DNA from: an uncultured Clostridia bacterium
GTDB taxonomy: Bacteria; Bacillota; Clostridia; Christensenellales; UBA1750
Direction: 5' to 3'
DNA: 64,000 nucleotides
Assembly: GCA_904393115.1 (NCBI GenBank)
Contig: CAJFMX010000012.1
Coordinates: 16,192-80,191 of the forward strand
Position 1 is the first letter of the stretch, and each line of letters opens with the position of its first letter. Positions 16,069 through 25,680 of the stretch are shown here, in pieces. A program made the translations under genes and the position numbers. The notes under the pieces were generated by a model. That model searched no databases and was not told where the DNA came from. It worked only from the letters and a program-made list of their open reading frames with translations.

Positions 16069-16890
16069 TCAGCCCTCTTTTGCGGGCGGGAACTCTTCGT
16101 GCAGGAGCTCCCGCTTTTGCCGCATGGCTTCGAGGATCTCCGGCATGCGGCGCTCGGCCTCCTCGCGGCCGATGCGGATGCACTCCTCCGCCTGCGCGAT
16201 GGAGGCGGGGTTGATGTGGGAGAGCGCCGGCACGAGCGTAAAATCCGCCGTGCTGATGGTGTGCTGCATGACCTGCCACTCCATGATCTCCAGGGAGTGG
16301 AGGATGACCCGGGCGATGCCGTCGCACTGCGCGGGCTCCCCGCGGTAGCCCACGTCCACGGCCAGCACAAAGTCCGCGCCCATGGCCCGCGCCGTGGTCA
16401 CGGGCACGCGGTCCACCACGCCCCCGTCGACATAGGTGCGGCCGTCGCGCTTATAGGGCTTGAAGATGCCGGGGATGGAGATCGAGGCGCGGATGCCCTG
16501 GTAGACGAGGCCCTCGCTGAGCACGGCGCGCTCGCCGCGCTCCAGGTCCGTGGCCACGGCCGCAAAGGGGATCTGGGTCTGGGCAAAGGTCTTGTTCCCG
16601 GTGAGCGTGCGCACCAGGAGCTCGACGCGGTTGCCGGCGATGATCCCCTCCGTGGGCAGGGCGACGTCGACCAGGTCCTTTTCGTCGATGGAGGAGCAAA
16701 AGCGCTCCATGAGCCGCAGATTCATGCCGCAGGCGTACACGCCGCCCACCAGCGCGCCCATGCTCGTACCGGCGATGAGGTCCGGCGCAAGGCCGTGCTT
16801 TTCCAGCGCCTGCAGCACGCCGATGTGCGCCAGACCGCGGAAGGCGCCGCCCCCGAGGGCCACGCCGAGGCGAAGGGGTTGCTCCTGCAT
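16069..16890 (-). CDS. patatin-like phospholipase (RssA/YlbK family)
   Basis: This 273-residue protein has the complete patatin catalytic set. The oxyanion glycine loop is GVALGGGAFRGLAHIGVL (residues 9-26), the nucleophilic serine is in GTSMG (about residue 44), and the partner aspartate is in VDGGVVDRVP (about 160). Such proteins are serine acyl hydrolases acting on membrane lipids; the substrate cannot be read from sequence. The ATG at 16890 follows AGGAGGAGACATT. It is divergent from ylbJ by 58 bases; ylbK and ylbJ are also neighbours in Bacillus. Confidence 0.92.
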   Translation of the reverse strand: MQEQPLRLGVALGGGAFRGLAHIGVLQALEKHGLAPDLIAGTSMGALVGGVYACGMNLRLMERFCSSIDEKDLVDVALPTEGIIAGNRVELLVRTLTGNKTFAQTQIPFAAVATDLERGERAVLSEGLVYQGIRASISIPGIFKPYKRDGRTYVDGGVVDRVPVTTARAMGADFVLAVDVGYRGEPAQCDGIARVILHSLEIMEWQVMQHTISTADFTLVPALSHINPASIAQAEECIRIGREEAERRMPEILEAMRQKRELLHEEFPPAKEG

Positions 16891-16948
16891 AATGTCTCCT
16901 CCTCTTTTCATAGATTGCACTGGATGTACGCGGAAAGGGGGGCTGCGC

Positions 16949-18046
16949 ATGCGCCAATGGCTGCGCAAACTGGTCCAGGGGTTGGTGCTGGGCGCGCTTC
17001 TTGCGCTGCTCTTTCTCTATCCGCAGGCCGCGATGCAGGGCGTGCGGGAGGGGCTCTCCCTCTGGGCGAACGCGGTGCTGCCCGCGCTCCTGCCGTTTTT
17101 CGTGCTGACCTCGCTTCTGTTGGAGGGCGGAATGCTCCGCCTGCTCGCGCCCCTGGCCGCGCCGCTGTGCCGCCTGTTCCGCATCCCGCGGGAGGCGGGC
17201 GGCGTGCTGCTTTCCGGGTGGCTCTCCGGCGCGCCCAACGGCGCGCGGCTGGCCGCCTCGCTTGCAAAGCGCGGGGAGCTGACCGGGCCGGAGGCTTCGC
17301 GCCTGCTTTCCGCCGCAACGGTGACGAGCCCGCTCTTCCTCGTGGGGACGGTGGGGCAGGCGCTGGGCAGTCCGGCGCTGGGCGGGCTGATTTATGGTAT
17401 CCATCTGCTCGCCGCGATATGCAACGGCGTCCTCTGGCGGGGGCGCGGCGCGCACGCGGCGCGCGCGCCGCACGCCGCCCCGCCGCCCGCCTCCGCGGCG
17501 CTGCTGCACGTCCTGCCGGAGGCCCTGCGCACGAGCTGCCTGTCCGCGCTCTTCATCGGCGGGGCGATCGCGGTCTTCTCCGCGCTCTCGAGCGTGCTCA
17601 CGGCGCTGGGCGCGGTGGAGGCGCTGCAGCGCACGCTGCTCTTCCTCCTGCCGCCGGAGGCGGTGCCGGCCCTGCTCGCCGGCGCGCTGGAGGTCAGCAA
17701 CGGCTGCCAGCTCGCGGCGTCCTGCGCGCTGTCGCTCCCGGTGCGCGCCTCCATGCTGTGCGCGCTGTGCGCCTTTGGCGGGCTGTCGGTGTTCTGCCAG
17801 GCGCAGGTCTTTCTGGACGGCCTGGCGCCTGCGCGGACCTATCTCCTCGGCCGGCTGACGCACGCGGGCCTCTCCTTCGCGCTCTGCCGCGCGGTTTTCC
17901 TGTTCTTTGGGTCGTCCCTGCCCACGTTCGCCGCGCAGGGGGCGGCCGCCTCCCTCGCGCCCGCAAATCCCCTTGCGGTGCCGGCGCTGCTCCTGTGCCT
18001 GGGCTTTTCCCTGCTGCCCTGGAGGCGGCTCCTGCGCCCGCGCTGA
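16949..18046 (+). CDS. ylbJ: sporulation integral membrane protein YlbJ
   Basis: The 365-residue product is a multi-spanning membrane protein of the nucleoside-recognition (Gate) family. It matches YlbJ, a mother-cell protein needed for normal spore cortex in Bacillus. The motifs LWANAVLPALLPFFVLTSLL and LSGWLSGAPNGARLAASLA are recognisable, and about eight hydrophobic segments are present. The ATG at 16949 follows AAAGGGGGG. Its neighbours (patatin, coaD, rsmD, tmcAL) support the assignment. Confidence 0.85.
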   Translation: MRQWLRKLVQGLVLGALLALLFLYPQAAMQGVREGLSLWANAVLPALLPFFVLTSLLLEGGMLRLLAPLAAPLCRLFRIPREAGGVLLSGWLSGAPNGARLAASLAKRGELTGPEASRLLSAATVTSPLFLVGTVGQALGSPALGGLIYGIHLLAAICNGVLWRGRGAHAARAPHAAPPPASAALLHVLPEALRTSCLSALFIGGAIAVFSALSSVLTALGAVEALQRTLLFLLPPEAVPALLAGALEVSNGCQLAASCALSLPVRASMLCALCAFGGLSVFCQAQVFLDGLAPARTYLLGRLTHAGLSFALCRAVFLFFGSSLPTFAAQGAAASLAPANPLAVPALLLCLGFSLLPWRRLLRPR

Positions 18047-18101
18047 GGGGGAATGCAAAAAGGAAGGGGCCTTCTCCCCCTCCCCGATCGATGCTGCGCT
18101 T

Positions 18102-18578
18102 CTATCTTCCGCCGCGGGCCGCGTTGTTGCCGTCCCCGCCGCTTGTGACCTCCAGGCGGTTCTGGTGGACGTCGTCCAGCACGCGCTTTAAGTGCTGCTC
18201 GACGTTGCCCAGCACGTCGTTGAGGTAGGCGGTGCAGCTGTCGGCCTCCTCGTCCGCCTTGGCCACGGCGTCCTTGACGATGGCGTTGGCGCGGCGCTGG
18301 GCCTCCTGGACGATGGCGTGGTTGCTGACCATCTGCTCGAACTGCTGCTGCGCGTCGGCGATGATCTGCTCCGCCTGGCGCTGGGCGTCGGCGAGGATCT
18401 GCTCGCGGTCGCGCACGATGACCTCCGCGTCCTTGACGTCGTCCGGAAGGGTGACGCGCAGTTCGCTGACGATGTCCAGGCACTTTTCCACATCGACCAG
18501 GCGCTTGCCCGTCAGCGGCACGGTCGCCGACTTGCTCAGCTCCTCGTCCAGATATTCCAAAAGAGCCATTACGTTCAT
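18102..18578 (-). CDS. small coiled-coil protein of unknown function downstream of coaD
   Basis: This 158-residue protein has a short N-terminal helical part (MALLEYLDEELSKS) and a long amphipathic alpha-helix rich in alanine, glutamine and glutamate (about residues 45-140), like the stalks of ATPase subunits or DivIVA-type proteins. No catalytic motif was seen. Its ATG overlaps the coaD stop as ATGA, so it is co-translated with rsmD-coaD. Related genes are commonly found after coaD in Clostridia. Function unknown. Confidence 0.8.
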   Translation of the reverse strand: MNVMALLEYLDEELSKSATVPLTGKRLVDVEKCLDIVSELRVTLPDDVKDAEVIVRDREQILADAQRQAEQIIADAQQQFEQMVSNHAIVQEAQRRANAIVKDAVAKADEEADSCTAYLNDVLGNVEQHLKRVLDDVHQNRLEVTSGGDGNNAARGGR

Positions 18579-19072
18579 TTCTCGTTCTCCTTTCGGGGGT
18601 TCTTCTGCGCGAGCGCGGAAAGCACCGGCGCAGGCACCAGCGCGGAAACGTCCCCGCCCAGCGCGTGGATCTCGCGCACGAGGGAGGAGCTGATGTACCC
18701 GTGCTCAGGCTTTGCCAGCAGGAACAGCGTCTCGATCTCGGGCGCCATGTAGTGATAGCCTGCCGCAAGCGTCGTCTCATATTCAAAATCCGTCACCGAG
18801 CGAAGGCCCCGGATCATGGTGCGCGCGCCAACCTGGCGCGCGACGTCCACCGTCGCCCCGGCGCTGCAGAGCACGCGGACGTTGGACAGGCCCTTTACGC
18901 TCTCCTCGATGCTGCGCACGCGCGCCTCCTCGGGCAGATAGGGCGTCTTCTTCGGGTTGCTCAGGACGGCAACGACCACCTCGTCGTACAGGGGCGAAAG
19001 CCGCTGGACGATGTCCAGGTGCCCCACCGTGAAGGGATCAAAGGAACCGGGATACAGCGCAACGCGCTTCAT
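18575..19072 (-). CDS. coaD: phosphopantetheine adenylyltransferase
   Basis: CoaD transfers AMP to 4'-phosphopantetheine in the penultimate step of coenzyme A synthesis. The 165-residue protein starts MKRVALYPGSFDPFTVGHLDI, including the nucleotidyltransferase TxGH motif, and ends with the ISSSLVREI signature. The ATG at 19072 is preceded by AAAGGAG. It lies 17 bases after rsmD and overlaps the following coiled-coil gene by four bases. Confidence 0.97.
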   Translation of the reverse strand: MKRVALYPGSFDPFTVGHLDIVQRLSPLYDEVVVAVLSNPKKTPYLPEEARVRSIEESVKGLSNVRVLCSAGATVDVARQVGARTMIRGLRSVTDFEYETTLAAGYHYMAPEIETLFLLAKPEHGYISSSLVREIHALGGDVSALVPAPVLSALAQKNPRKENEK

Positions 19073-19089
19073 CTTCTGCGCCTCTCCTT

Positions 19090-19632
19090 TCACGCCCGCG
19101 CAAGGAAGTGCAGGCGGGACTTTCCGTATTTTCTGCTGTCCGCAATGCACAGGGCTTCCGGCACGGCAAAGGCCTCCTCCTGTGCGGTCTCTGCGACGAT
19201 CACGCACCCGGGCGCGAGCGCATCCGCGGCCACAAGGCCCGCAAGCGCCTTGTCCACGAGCCCTTTGCGATAGGGCGGATCGAGAAACACGACGTCGAAG
19301 GACTCGCCCGCAAGGCGCGCAAGCGCGTCCATCGCATCGCAGCAGAGCAGGCGCGAGCGGTCCTGCGCGCGCAGGGCCTCGATGTTTTTTTGGATCACGG
19401 CGCAAGCCTGGCGGGAAACGTCGCAAAACACGGCGCTCTGCGCGCCGCGGGACAGGGCCTCCAGCCCCAGCGCGCCCGACCCGGCAAACAGGTCCAGCAC
19501 CTTTGCGCCGCGCACGCGCGTCTGCAGGATGTTGAAGAGCGCCTCCCGCGTTCTGTCGAGCGTCGGGCGGGTGTTCTCCCCTTCCAGCGTCGCAAGTTTT
19601 CTCCCTCTGGCCTGCCCGGAAATGATTCTCAT
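19090..19632 (-). CDS. rsmD: 16S rRNA (guanine966-N2)-methyltransferase RsmD
   Basis: RsmD methylates G966 of 16S rRNA in the assembled 30S subunit. The 180-residue protein has the RsmD start MRIISGQARGRKL, the TRPTLDRTREALFNIL segment, the SAM-binding loop VLDLFAGSGALGLEALSRGA (about residues 45-64) and the catalytic motif FLDPPY (about 118). It heads an rsmD-coaD-coiled-coil operon with a promoter at 19670-19698. Confidence 0.96.
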   Translation of the reverse strand: MRIISGQARGRKLATLEGENTRPTLDRTREALFNILQTRVRGAKVLDLFAGSGALGLEALSRGAQSAVFCDVSRQACAVIQKNIEALRAQDRSRLLCCDAMDALARLAGESFDVVFLDPPYRKGLVDKALAGLVAADALAPGCVIVAETAQEEAFAVPEALCIADSRKYGKSRLHFLARA

Positions 19633-19669
19633 GCGTCAGCCTCCTCCGAATCAAACCTTCGGTCCTATC

Positions 19670-19698
19670 ATCATACCACAAAAGCGGGTCCGTCACAA
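19670..19698 (-). promoter_or_regulatory. promoter of rsmD-coaD
   Basis: The minus strand carries TTGTGA (19693-19698), a 17-base spacer and TATGAT (19670-19675), with the likely start of transcription about 30 bases before rsmD. Confidence 0.75.
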
Positions 19699-19836
19699 CA
19701 AAAACCTGCTGGGTTTTGAAAGTTTCCCGCATAATCGGCGCGCAAGGGGTCAAACTATTCTTGCCGAAAGCGATTCGGCAGTATCGTTGGTCACTCCTCC
19801 TACTCTACACTAGAGGCCGCAAAGCCTCTTTTTTTT
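19699..19836 (+). other. gene-free segment ending in an orphan plus-strand terminator
   Basis: Between the rsmD promoter and the next gene lies ~140 bases with no coding frame. It holds a hairpin TTGCCGAA/TTCGGCAG (about 19761-19781) and, at 19812-19836, a stem AGAGGC/GCCTCT followed by eight T on the plus strand. No plus-strand gene precedes this terminator for over a kilobase. A short untranslated RNA is possible, but no convincing plus-strand promoter was found and no known RNA family was recognised. Confidence 0.35.
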
Positions 19837-19852
19837 GCGCGTTTTTGCGCGG

Positions 19853-19884
19853 AAAAAAAGGGGCTTTTCCGGCAAGCCCCTTTT
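19853..19884 (-). terminator. intrinsic terminator after the 199-residue membrane protein gene
   Basis: AAAAGGGGCTT (19856-19866 on the plus strand) pairs with AAGCCCCTTTT (19874-19884). On the minus strand the stem is followed by seven T, ending the transcript of the gene at 19889-20488. Confidence 0.8.
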
Positions 19885-19888
19885 GGAC

Positions 19889-20488
19889 CTAAGCGGTCTT
19901 TTTTTTCCGCCTGCGCGCGACACGGCGGCGCTTCTCCTTCTTGGCCTTTTCCATCATCCGCACCTGGCGCGCCCACATCTTGGGTCCGGCCATGTAGCCG
20001 ATCCCCACGCACAGCGCGAAGACCACCGGCGCGGCCAGATAGAACCAGGGCAGCAGGCCGTCCACATATTGGAAGATGCCCAGCACCGCGCCCTGCGAAA
20101 TGCGCACGCACAGCGTCACGAGCACCGGCGGTTCCTGCCCGCACGCGACCGCGACGACCGCAATCAGCAAAAGCGGCGCCATGCCGAGGAACCCCGCGGC
20201 CCAGCCCTTTGCCGGGCGGTACATGCGCGCCCGCTCCGCCGCGGTGATCTCGTGGCCGCGCTCCCTCTGCTGCCGCTCCATGAGCGCAGCGTACTTGCAG
20301 TCCTGCGTTCCGCGCTGGAGGCCGTCGTAGACCATGGCGGCCAGCACCGCCAGGGAGTAAACAACCGTCAGCGCGATGTTAAGCCACTCATAGTCGCCCA
20401 TAAAGGATTGGATGAATACCAGGCTCACCAGCGTGAGCGTCAGCAGGAGCAGAAGCGTCGTGCCTGCAAACTTGGCGATGTCCTTCAT
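19889..20488 (-). CDS. small membrane protein of unknown function
   Basis: This 199-residue protein has an N-terminal pair of hydrophobic helices (FAGTTLLLLLTLTLVSLVFI and LNIALTVVYSLAVLAAMVY), a polar middle part, two more hydrophobic segments (about residues 100-155) and a strongly basic tail (RRRVARRRKKKTA). It was not assigned to a named family. The ATG follows CGGAGGTTGAGACGG. It lies just downstream of the formyl-THF cyclo-ligase gene and has its own terminator. Confidence 0.8.
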   Translation of the reverse strand: MKDIAKFAGTTLLLLLTLTLVSLVFIQSFMGDYEWLNIALTVVYSLAVLAAMVYDGLQRGTQDCKYAALMERQQRERGHEITAAERARMYRPAKGWAAGFLGMAPLLLIAVVAVACGQEPPVLVTLCVRISQGAVLGIFQYVDGLLPWFYLAAPVVFALCVGIGYMAGPKMWARQVRMMEKAKKEKRRRVARRRKKKTA

Positions 20489-20495
20489 TCCCGTC

Positions 20496-21044
20496 TCAAC
20501 CTCCGATGCGTAGAATGCCCGTCTCGCATGCGAGCGCGTCCATGAACACGTCGTGCGCTCCCGTGGGCACGGCGCCGACGATGCAATCAGTATAGCATAT
20601 TCCGAGCAAAAATGCGTGAACTTTTCCCAAATATCGATCGTAATATCCGCCGCCGTATCCGAGGCGGCCGCCGCGGCGGTCGAACGCCAGGCCCGGGCAG
20701 AGCACAAGGTCGATCTCCTCCGGCGGCACGACCTCGCCCCGGGGCTCCAGGATGCCGAAGGCCCCGGGCGCAAGGTCCTCCCTCGCGCGGAGGCGCACCG
20801 CGTCCATCTCCCCCTTTTCCCGGCAGACCGGTAGGCACACGGCCTTGCCCGCGCGCAGCGCCGCCTCGATCGCGGGGAAGAGGTCCGCCTCGCTGCCGGT
20901 CGCGGCATAGGCAAAGACGCAGTGCGCGCGCGCAAACTCCGGCAGCGCCTGGACCTGCGCGCAGATCTGCGCGCTCCTGCGAGCCCGGTCGCCGACCGCC
21001 GCGCGCACGCGCCGGGCCTCGGCGCGCAGGGCGCGCTTATCCAT
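20496..21044 (-). CDS. 5-formyltetrahydrofolate cyclo-ligase
   Basis: The enzyme converts 5-formyl-THF to 5,10-methenyl-THF with ATP, recycling a stored folate. The 182-residue protein has the N-terminal basic helix (MDKRALRAEARRVRAAV), the FAYAATGSEAD strand and the family signature LGYGGGYYDRYL (about residue 130). Its start overlaps the end of alr by eight bases. Length is typical of the YqgN/MTHFS family. Confidence 0.93.
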   Translation of the reverse strand: MDKRALRAEARRVRAAVGDRARRSAQICAQVQALPEFARAHCVFAYAATGSEADLFPAIEAALRAGKAVCLPVCREKGEMDAVRLRAREDLAPGAFGILEPRGEVVPPEEIDLVLCPGLAFDRRGGRLGYGGGYYDRYLGKVHAFLLGICYTDCIVGAVPTGAHDVFMDALACETGILRIGG

Positions 21045-22164
21045 CCGCTTCCCCGCCCTCCTGCCCGGGATAGACGCGGGGCACGCGGGCGGAGATGCCG
21101 GTCATGATCTCGTAGGGGATGGTTTCGGCAAGGCCGGCGAGCTCCTCGCTCGTGATCTCCTCCCCGCCCTGACGGCCCAGGAGCACGGCCTCGTCCCCCG
21201 GCCGGACAGAAAGGCCCGTGACGTCGAGCATGATCTGGTCCATGCAGACCGATCCGACGACCGGCACGCGCACGCCGTGCACCAGCGCCTGCGCGCGGCA
21301 GGAGAAGGCGCGGCGGTAGCCGTCCGCGTAGCCGATGGGCAGCGTCGCGATGTCCGTCTCCCGCTGGGCGCAGAAGCGGCGGCCGTAGCTGACCGTCTCC
21401 CCGGGCGCGATGCGCTTGACGTGGGAGACGCGCGTGACAAGGCGCATGGCCGGCCGCAGCGGCAGGGTGTGCATGGGATCGAAGCCGTAGAGCGCGATCC
21501 CTGCGCGGATGCGGTCGTACCGCGCCTGCGGATAGCGCACCGCGGCGGCGGAGGCCGCGGCGTGGCGCTCCGGGCGCAGGCCGTATTCCGCGGCGACGGC
21601 GAGCATCCGGTCAAAGCGCTCGAGCTGCTCGAGGGTAAAGTCGCTCTCCGGGTCGTCCGCGGCGGCGCAGTGCGTCATGGCGCCGGTGATCTCGACGTGA
21701 GGACAGAGCCGCGCCGCCTCCAGCAGGTCGCGGAGCTCTTCCTCCGTGCGCACGCCGATGCGGTTCATGCCCGTGTCGATCTTCAGATGCGCCTTGGCGT
21801 GCACGCCGAGGGACTTTGCCGCCCCCTCCAGCGCCAGCAGCGCGTCGCGCGTGAAGACCACCTCCGTGATGCCGTATTCCGCGGCGGCGAGGGCGCCGGG
21901 GCCATCGGTCGCGCCCAGCATGAGGATGGGCGCCTCGATCCCGGCCTCCCGCAGCTCGATTCCCTCCTCGATCAGGGCCACGGCGAACATGTCCGCCCCC
22001 GCGGCGCGCAGCGCGCGCGCGACGGGCACCGCGCCGTGCCCGTAGGCGTCCGCCTTGACGACGGCCAGCGCTGGGCTTCCGCCCGCCGCGGCGCGCAGCG
22101 CCCTGTAGTTGCTGCAGATCGCGTCCAGGTCGATCTCCAGCCTTGTCGGTCGTATGGTGTGCAT
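21037..22164 (-). CDS. alr: alanine racemase
   Basis: Alr is the PLP-dependent enzyme that supplies D-alanine for peptidoglycan. The 375-residue protein has the PLP lysine in VVKADAYGHGAVPVARAL (about residue 37), the RIGVRT segment, and the second catalytic base, a tyrosine, in GETVSYGRRF (about residue 260). The end is well conserved (EITSEELAGLAETIPYEIMT). It lies between a carboxylesterase gene and the folate gene. Confidence 0.96.
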   Translation of the reverse strand: MHTIRPTRLEIDLDAICSNYRALRAAAGGSPALAVVKADAYGHGAVPVARALRAAGADMFAVALIEEGIELREAGIEAPILMLGATDGPGALAAAEYGITEVVFTRDALLALEGAAKSLGVHAKAHLKIDTGMNRIGVRTEEELRDLLEAARLCPHVEITGAMTHCAAADDPESDFTLEQLERFDRMLAVAAEYGLRPERHAAASAAAVRYPQARYDRIRAGIALYGFDPMHTLPLRPAMRLVTRVSHVKRIAPGETVSYGRRFCAQRETDIATLPIGYADGYRRAFSCRAQALVHGVRVPVVGSVCMDQIMLDVTGLSVRPGDEAVLLGRQGGEEITSEELAGLAETIPYEIMTGISARVPRVYPGQEGGEADG

Positions 22165-22209
22165 GGGGATACTCCTTTGCTTTGCGGAAAGATTTGCGCG
22201 CGGGCTCCC

Positions 22210-23709
22210 TTAGAGGATGCCCTCGCGGATGCAGGCCTCCATGAAGTCCGCCTGCTGCGCCCGCGGCACCGCGCCCATGTGCGGGTCCGCGCCCAGGAGC
22301 AGGCACTGCTTGTCGCCCGCCGCGTGCTTCTCCCACCGGGGAAGGCCCTCGCCGTTGGGGTCGCCGGTCTTGACAAAGTTCGCCCAATAGTCCATCATGC
22401 GCTCCGAGGCCCGGTAGTCCTCCTCGCGCCAGGGCCGCCAGCCCGTGTAGAGCGTGCCGAACTGGTAGACCAGCTCCGCCGAGTGGAAGGGCCCGACCAC
22501 GGTGCCGTCGGCGTTGGGCAGGGTCTGCACAAAGGAATAGAGGTAGGCGTCGCAGCCCTGCGCCATCTGGTACTCGGCGGTCATGCGCATGCCGGCGAAG
22601 GTGCGCGCCGTGCGGGCAAAGCTGACGACGCGGCCGGCCTGCTCGTCGTTCTCCGCGGGGAAGACCTTGCGATACTCCTCCGCGCGCGCGCCGAACTCCT
22701 TGGCCGACTCCAGGTAGTTTGCATAGTCGTCCGGCTGCGTCTCGTGCAGGCAGTCCTCGTCTGCCGTGCAGCCCATGATGACGGGCACGCGGTTCTGCCG
22801 CCCGGCGGCAAAGCGCGTGATGTAGTCCTCGGGGATGACGGCGCCGTCGATGATGGGCCGGAACCAGAGGCCGCTCTCGTCCGTCGCGTCCAGGATCTGC
22901 TGGGGCGTGCAGGCGCGCATCTCGGCCAGGTTCCGGCAGCCCAGGGCCGCCTGGAGCTTTAAGCCCTGCGCCTCGGCGTCGGCGACGGTCGCGCCGGCCA
23001 TGGCGCGGCCGAAGGCGGAAGCGCTCTGCCCGATCGCCGCGCGGAAGAGACCGCGGGTCTGATCGGTCGCGAGCATGGCGGAAACGGACATGGAGCCGGC
23101 GCTCTGGCCGTCGATGGTGACCTTTTCCGGGTCGCCGCCAAAGGCGGCGATGTTCTCGTGCACCCAGCGCAGCGCGGCGATCTGGTCCATGAACCCATAG
23201 TTTCCGGAGGTTCCGCCCTGCTCGCGCGTCAGCTCCGGGTGGGCCATGAAGCCCAGCGCGCCCATGCGGTAGTTGATCGTGACCACGACGATGCCCTTTG
23301 CCGCGAGCGTCTCCCCGATGAACTGGAGCGCGCCGCCGGACCCCTCGCGGAAGCCGCCGCCGTGGATCCACACCAGCACGGGCAGCTTCTCGCCGGGCTT
23401 TGCCGGGGTCCACACGTTCAGGGCGAGCCCCTTCGCCTCGTCCATCACCTTCTCATTGGGATAGAACTCGATCTGATAAAAGGAGCCCTTGGGCAGGGTG
23501 ACCTGCGGGCAGTCCGGGGCGTAGCGGGTGGCGTCGCGCACGCCCGGCCAGGGCTCCACCGGCTGCGGCGCGCGCCAGCGGTTTTCGCCCGTGGGCGGTG
23601 CGGCGTAGGGGATCCCGAGGAAGGCCCAGACCTCCGGCTTGCGCTCGCAGCGCTTTCCCTGCAGCTTGCCGTCCCGAATGGACGCGATTCCGTTTGTCTC
23701 TGTGAACAT
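22210..23709 (-). CDS. type-B carboxylesterase (PnbA-like)
   Basis: This 499-residue protein belongs to the carboxylesterase type-B family of the alpha/beta-hydrolase fold. It has the N-terminal FLGIPYAAPPTGENRWRAP signature, the oxyanion loop WIHGGGFREGSGG (about residue 100), and the nucleophile serine in TIDGQSAGSMSVSAML (about 190), where Gln replaces the commoner Glu of GESAG. It has no signal peptide, so it is cytoplasmic. The ATG at 23709 was chosen from an upstream GAGGGG; an in-frame start at 23739 is possible. Substrate unknown. Confidence 0.92.
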   Translation of the reverse strand: MFTETNGIASIRDGKLQGKRCERKPEVWAFLGIPYAAPPTGENRWRAPQPVEPWPGVRDATRYAPDCPQVTLPKGSFYQIEFYPNEKVMDEAKGLALNVWTPAKPGEKLPVLVWIHGGGFREGSGGALQFIGETLAAKGIVVVTINYRMGALGFMAHPELTREQGGTSGNYGFMDQIAALRWVHENIAAFGGDPEKVTIDGQSAGSMSVSAMLATDQTRGLFRAAIGQSASAFGRAMAGATVADAEAQGLKLQAALGCRNLAEMRACTPQQILDATDESGLWFRPIIDGAVIPEDYITRFAAGRQNRVPVIMGCTADEDCLHETQPDDYANYLESAKEFGARAEEYRKVFPAENDEQAGRVVSFARTARTFAGMRMTAEYQMAQGCDAYLYSFVQTLPNADGTVVGPFHSAELVYQFGTLYTGWRPWREEDYRASERMMDYWANFVKTGDPNGEGLPRWEKHAAGDKQCLLLGADPHMGAVPRAQQADFMEACIREGIL

Positions 23710-23747
23710 GTTCTGCACCCCTCTTCCAAATGGTTTCATGCTCTTTT

Positions 23748-23776
23748 ATTGTATTCCTCCCGGCGGCTTTCGTCAA
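23748..23776 (-). promoter_or_regulatory. promoter of the carboxylesterase gene
   Basis: The minus strand reads TTGACG (23771-23776), a 17-base spacer and TACAAT (23748-23753). It sits just beyond the ATP-synthase terminator, so the esterase and possibly alr are transcribed separately from the atp operon. Confidence 0.75.
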
Positions 23777-23796
23777 GGCGGCGAAAAAAGCGAAGA

Positions 23797-23836
23797 AAGG
23801 GGAGCGGAAAACCGGTTTTGGTTTTCCGCTCCCCTT
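23797..23836 (-). terminator. strong terminator of the atp operon
   Basis: A 17-bp perfect inverted repeat (arms 23797-23813 and 23820-23836, six-base loop) ends on the minus strand in CTTTCTTCGCTTTTTTC. It lies 15 bases after the atpC stop. Confidence 0.9.
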
Positions 23837-23850
23837 CTTTGGCGCGTTCA

Positions 23851-24264
23851 CTAGTTGTTGATGCTGTGGCGGGATACCGCGCGGAGCCTGGCCATGGCGT
23901 GGGCGAGGTTCGCCTTGGTGATGAGGAACTCGCGCTGGCTCTGGGCCTGGCGGAGCTTCTCCTTCTCGCGCGCCTCCTCCTCGCGGGCGAGGCGCTCGTC
24001 GATCTCCTCCGGCCACTCGGCCATCTGGCAGAGCAGCAGGACGCGCTTGCGGTCGACCATGGCATAGCCGTCGGCGGTGACGCACTCGCGCCACTCGTCG
24101 TTCTGCTTGATGCGCACGGTGCCGCTCTTGAGCACGAGCACCAGCGGCGCGTGGCCCGCCATCACGCCCAGCTCCCCGTTTTCGCCGGGCAGAATGACCA
24201 TCTGCACGGGCTCCTTGAGGAACTGGCGCTCCGGGGTGGTGATTTCCAGTTCAAACTCTGCCAT
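23851..24264 (-). CDS. atpC: ATP synthase epsilon subunit
   Basis: Epsilon sits on the central stalk and modulates ATP hydrolysis. The 137-residue protein has the N-terminal beta-sandwich (MAEFELEITTPERQFLKEPV, VILPGENGELGVMAGHAPLV) and a C-terminal helical hairpin (about residues 90-137). It is the last gene of the operon, six bases after atpD. Confidence 0.95.
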   Translation of the reverse strand: MAEFELEITTPERQFLKEPVQMVILPGENGELGVMAGHAPLVLVLKSGTVRIKQNDEWRECVTADGYAMVDRKRVLLLCQMAEWPEEIDERLAREEEAREKEKLRQAQSQREFLITKANLAHAMARLRAVSRHSINN

Positions 24265-24270
24265 GGCGCA

Positions 24271-25680
<1,410 letters not shown>

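Noticed and set aside
14498..16327. In-frame extension upstream of pta running through tmcAL
   Set aside because: Pta starts at 14497 with a good ribosome site and promoter; the extension is antisense to tmcAL and lacks similarity to anything.
19640..19810. Riboswitch or T-box leader before rsmD
   Set aside because: The segment lies upstream of the rsmD promoter, not in its leader, and no riboswitch core motif was recognised.
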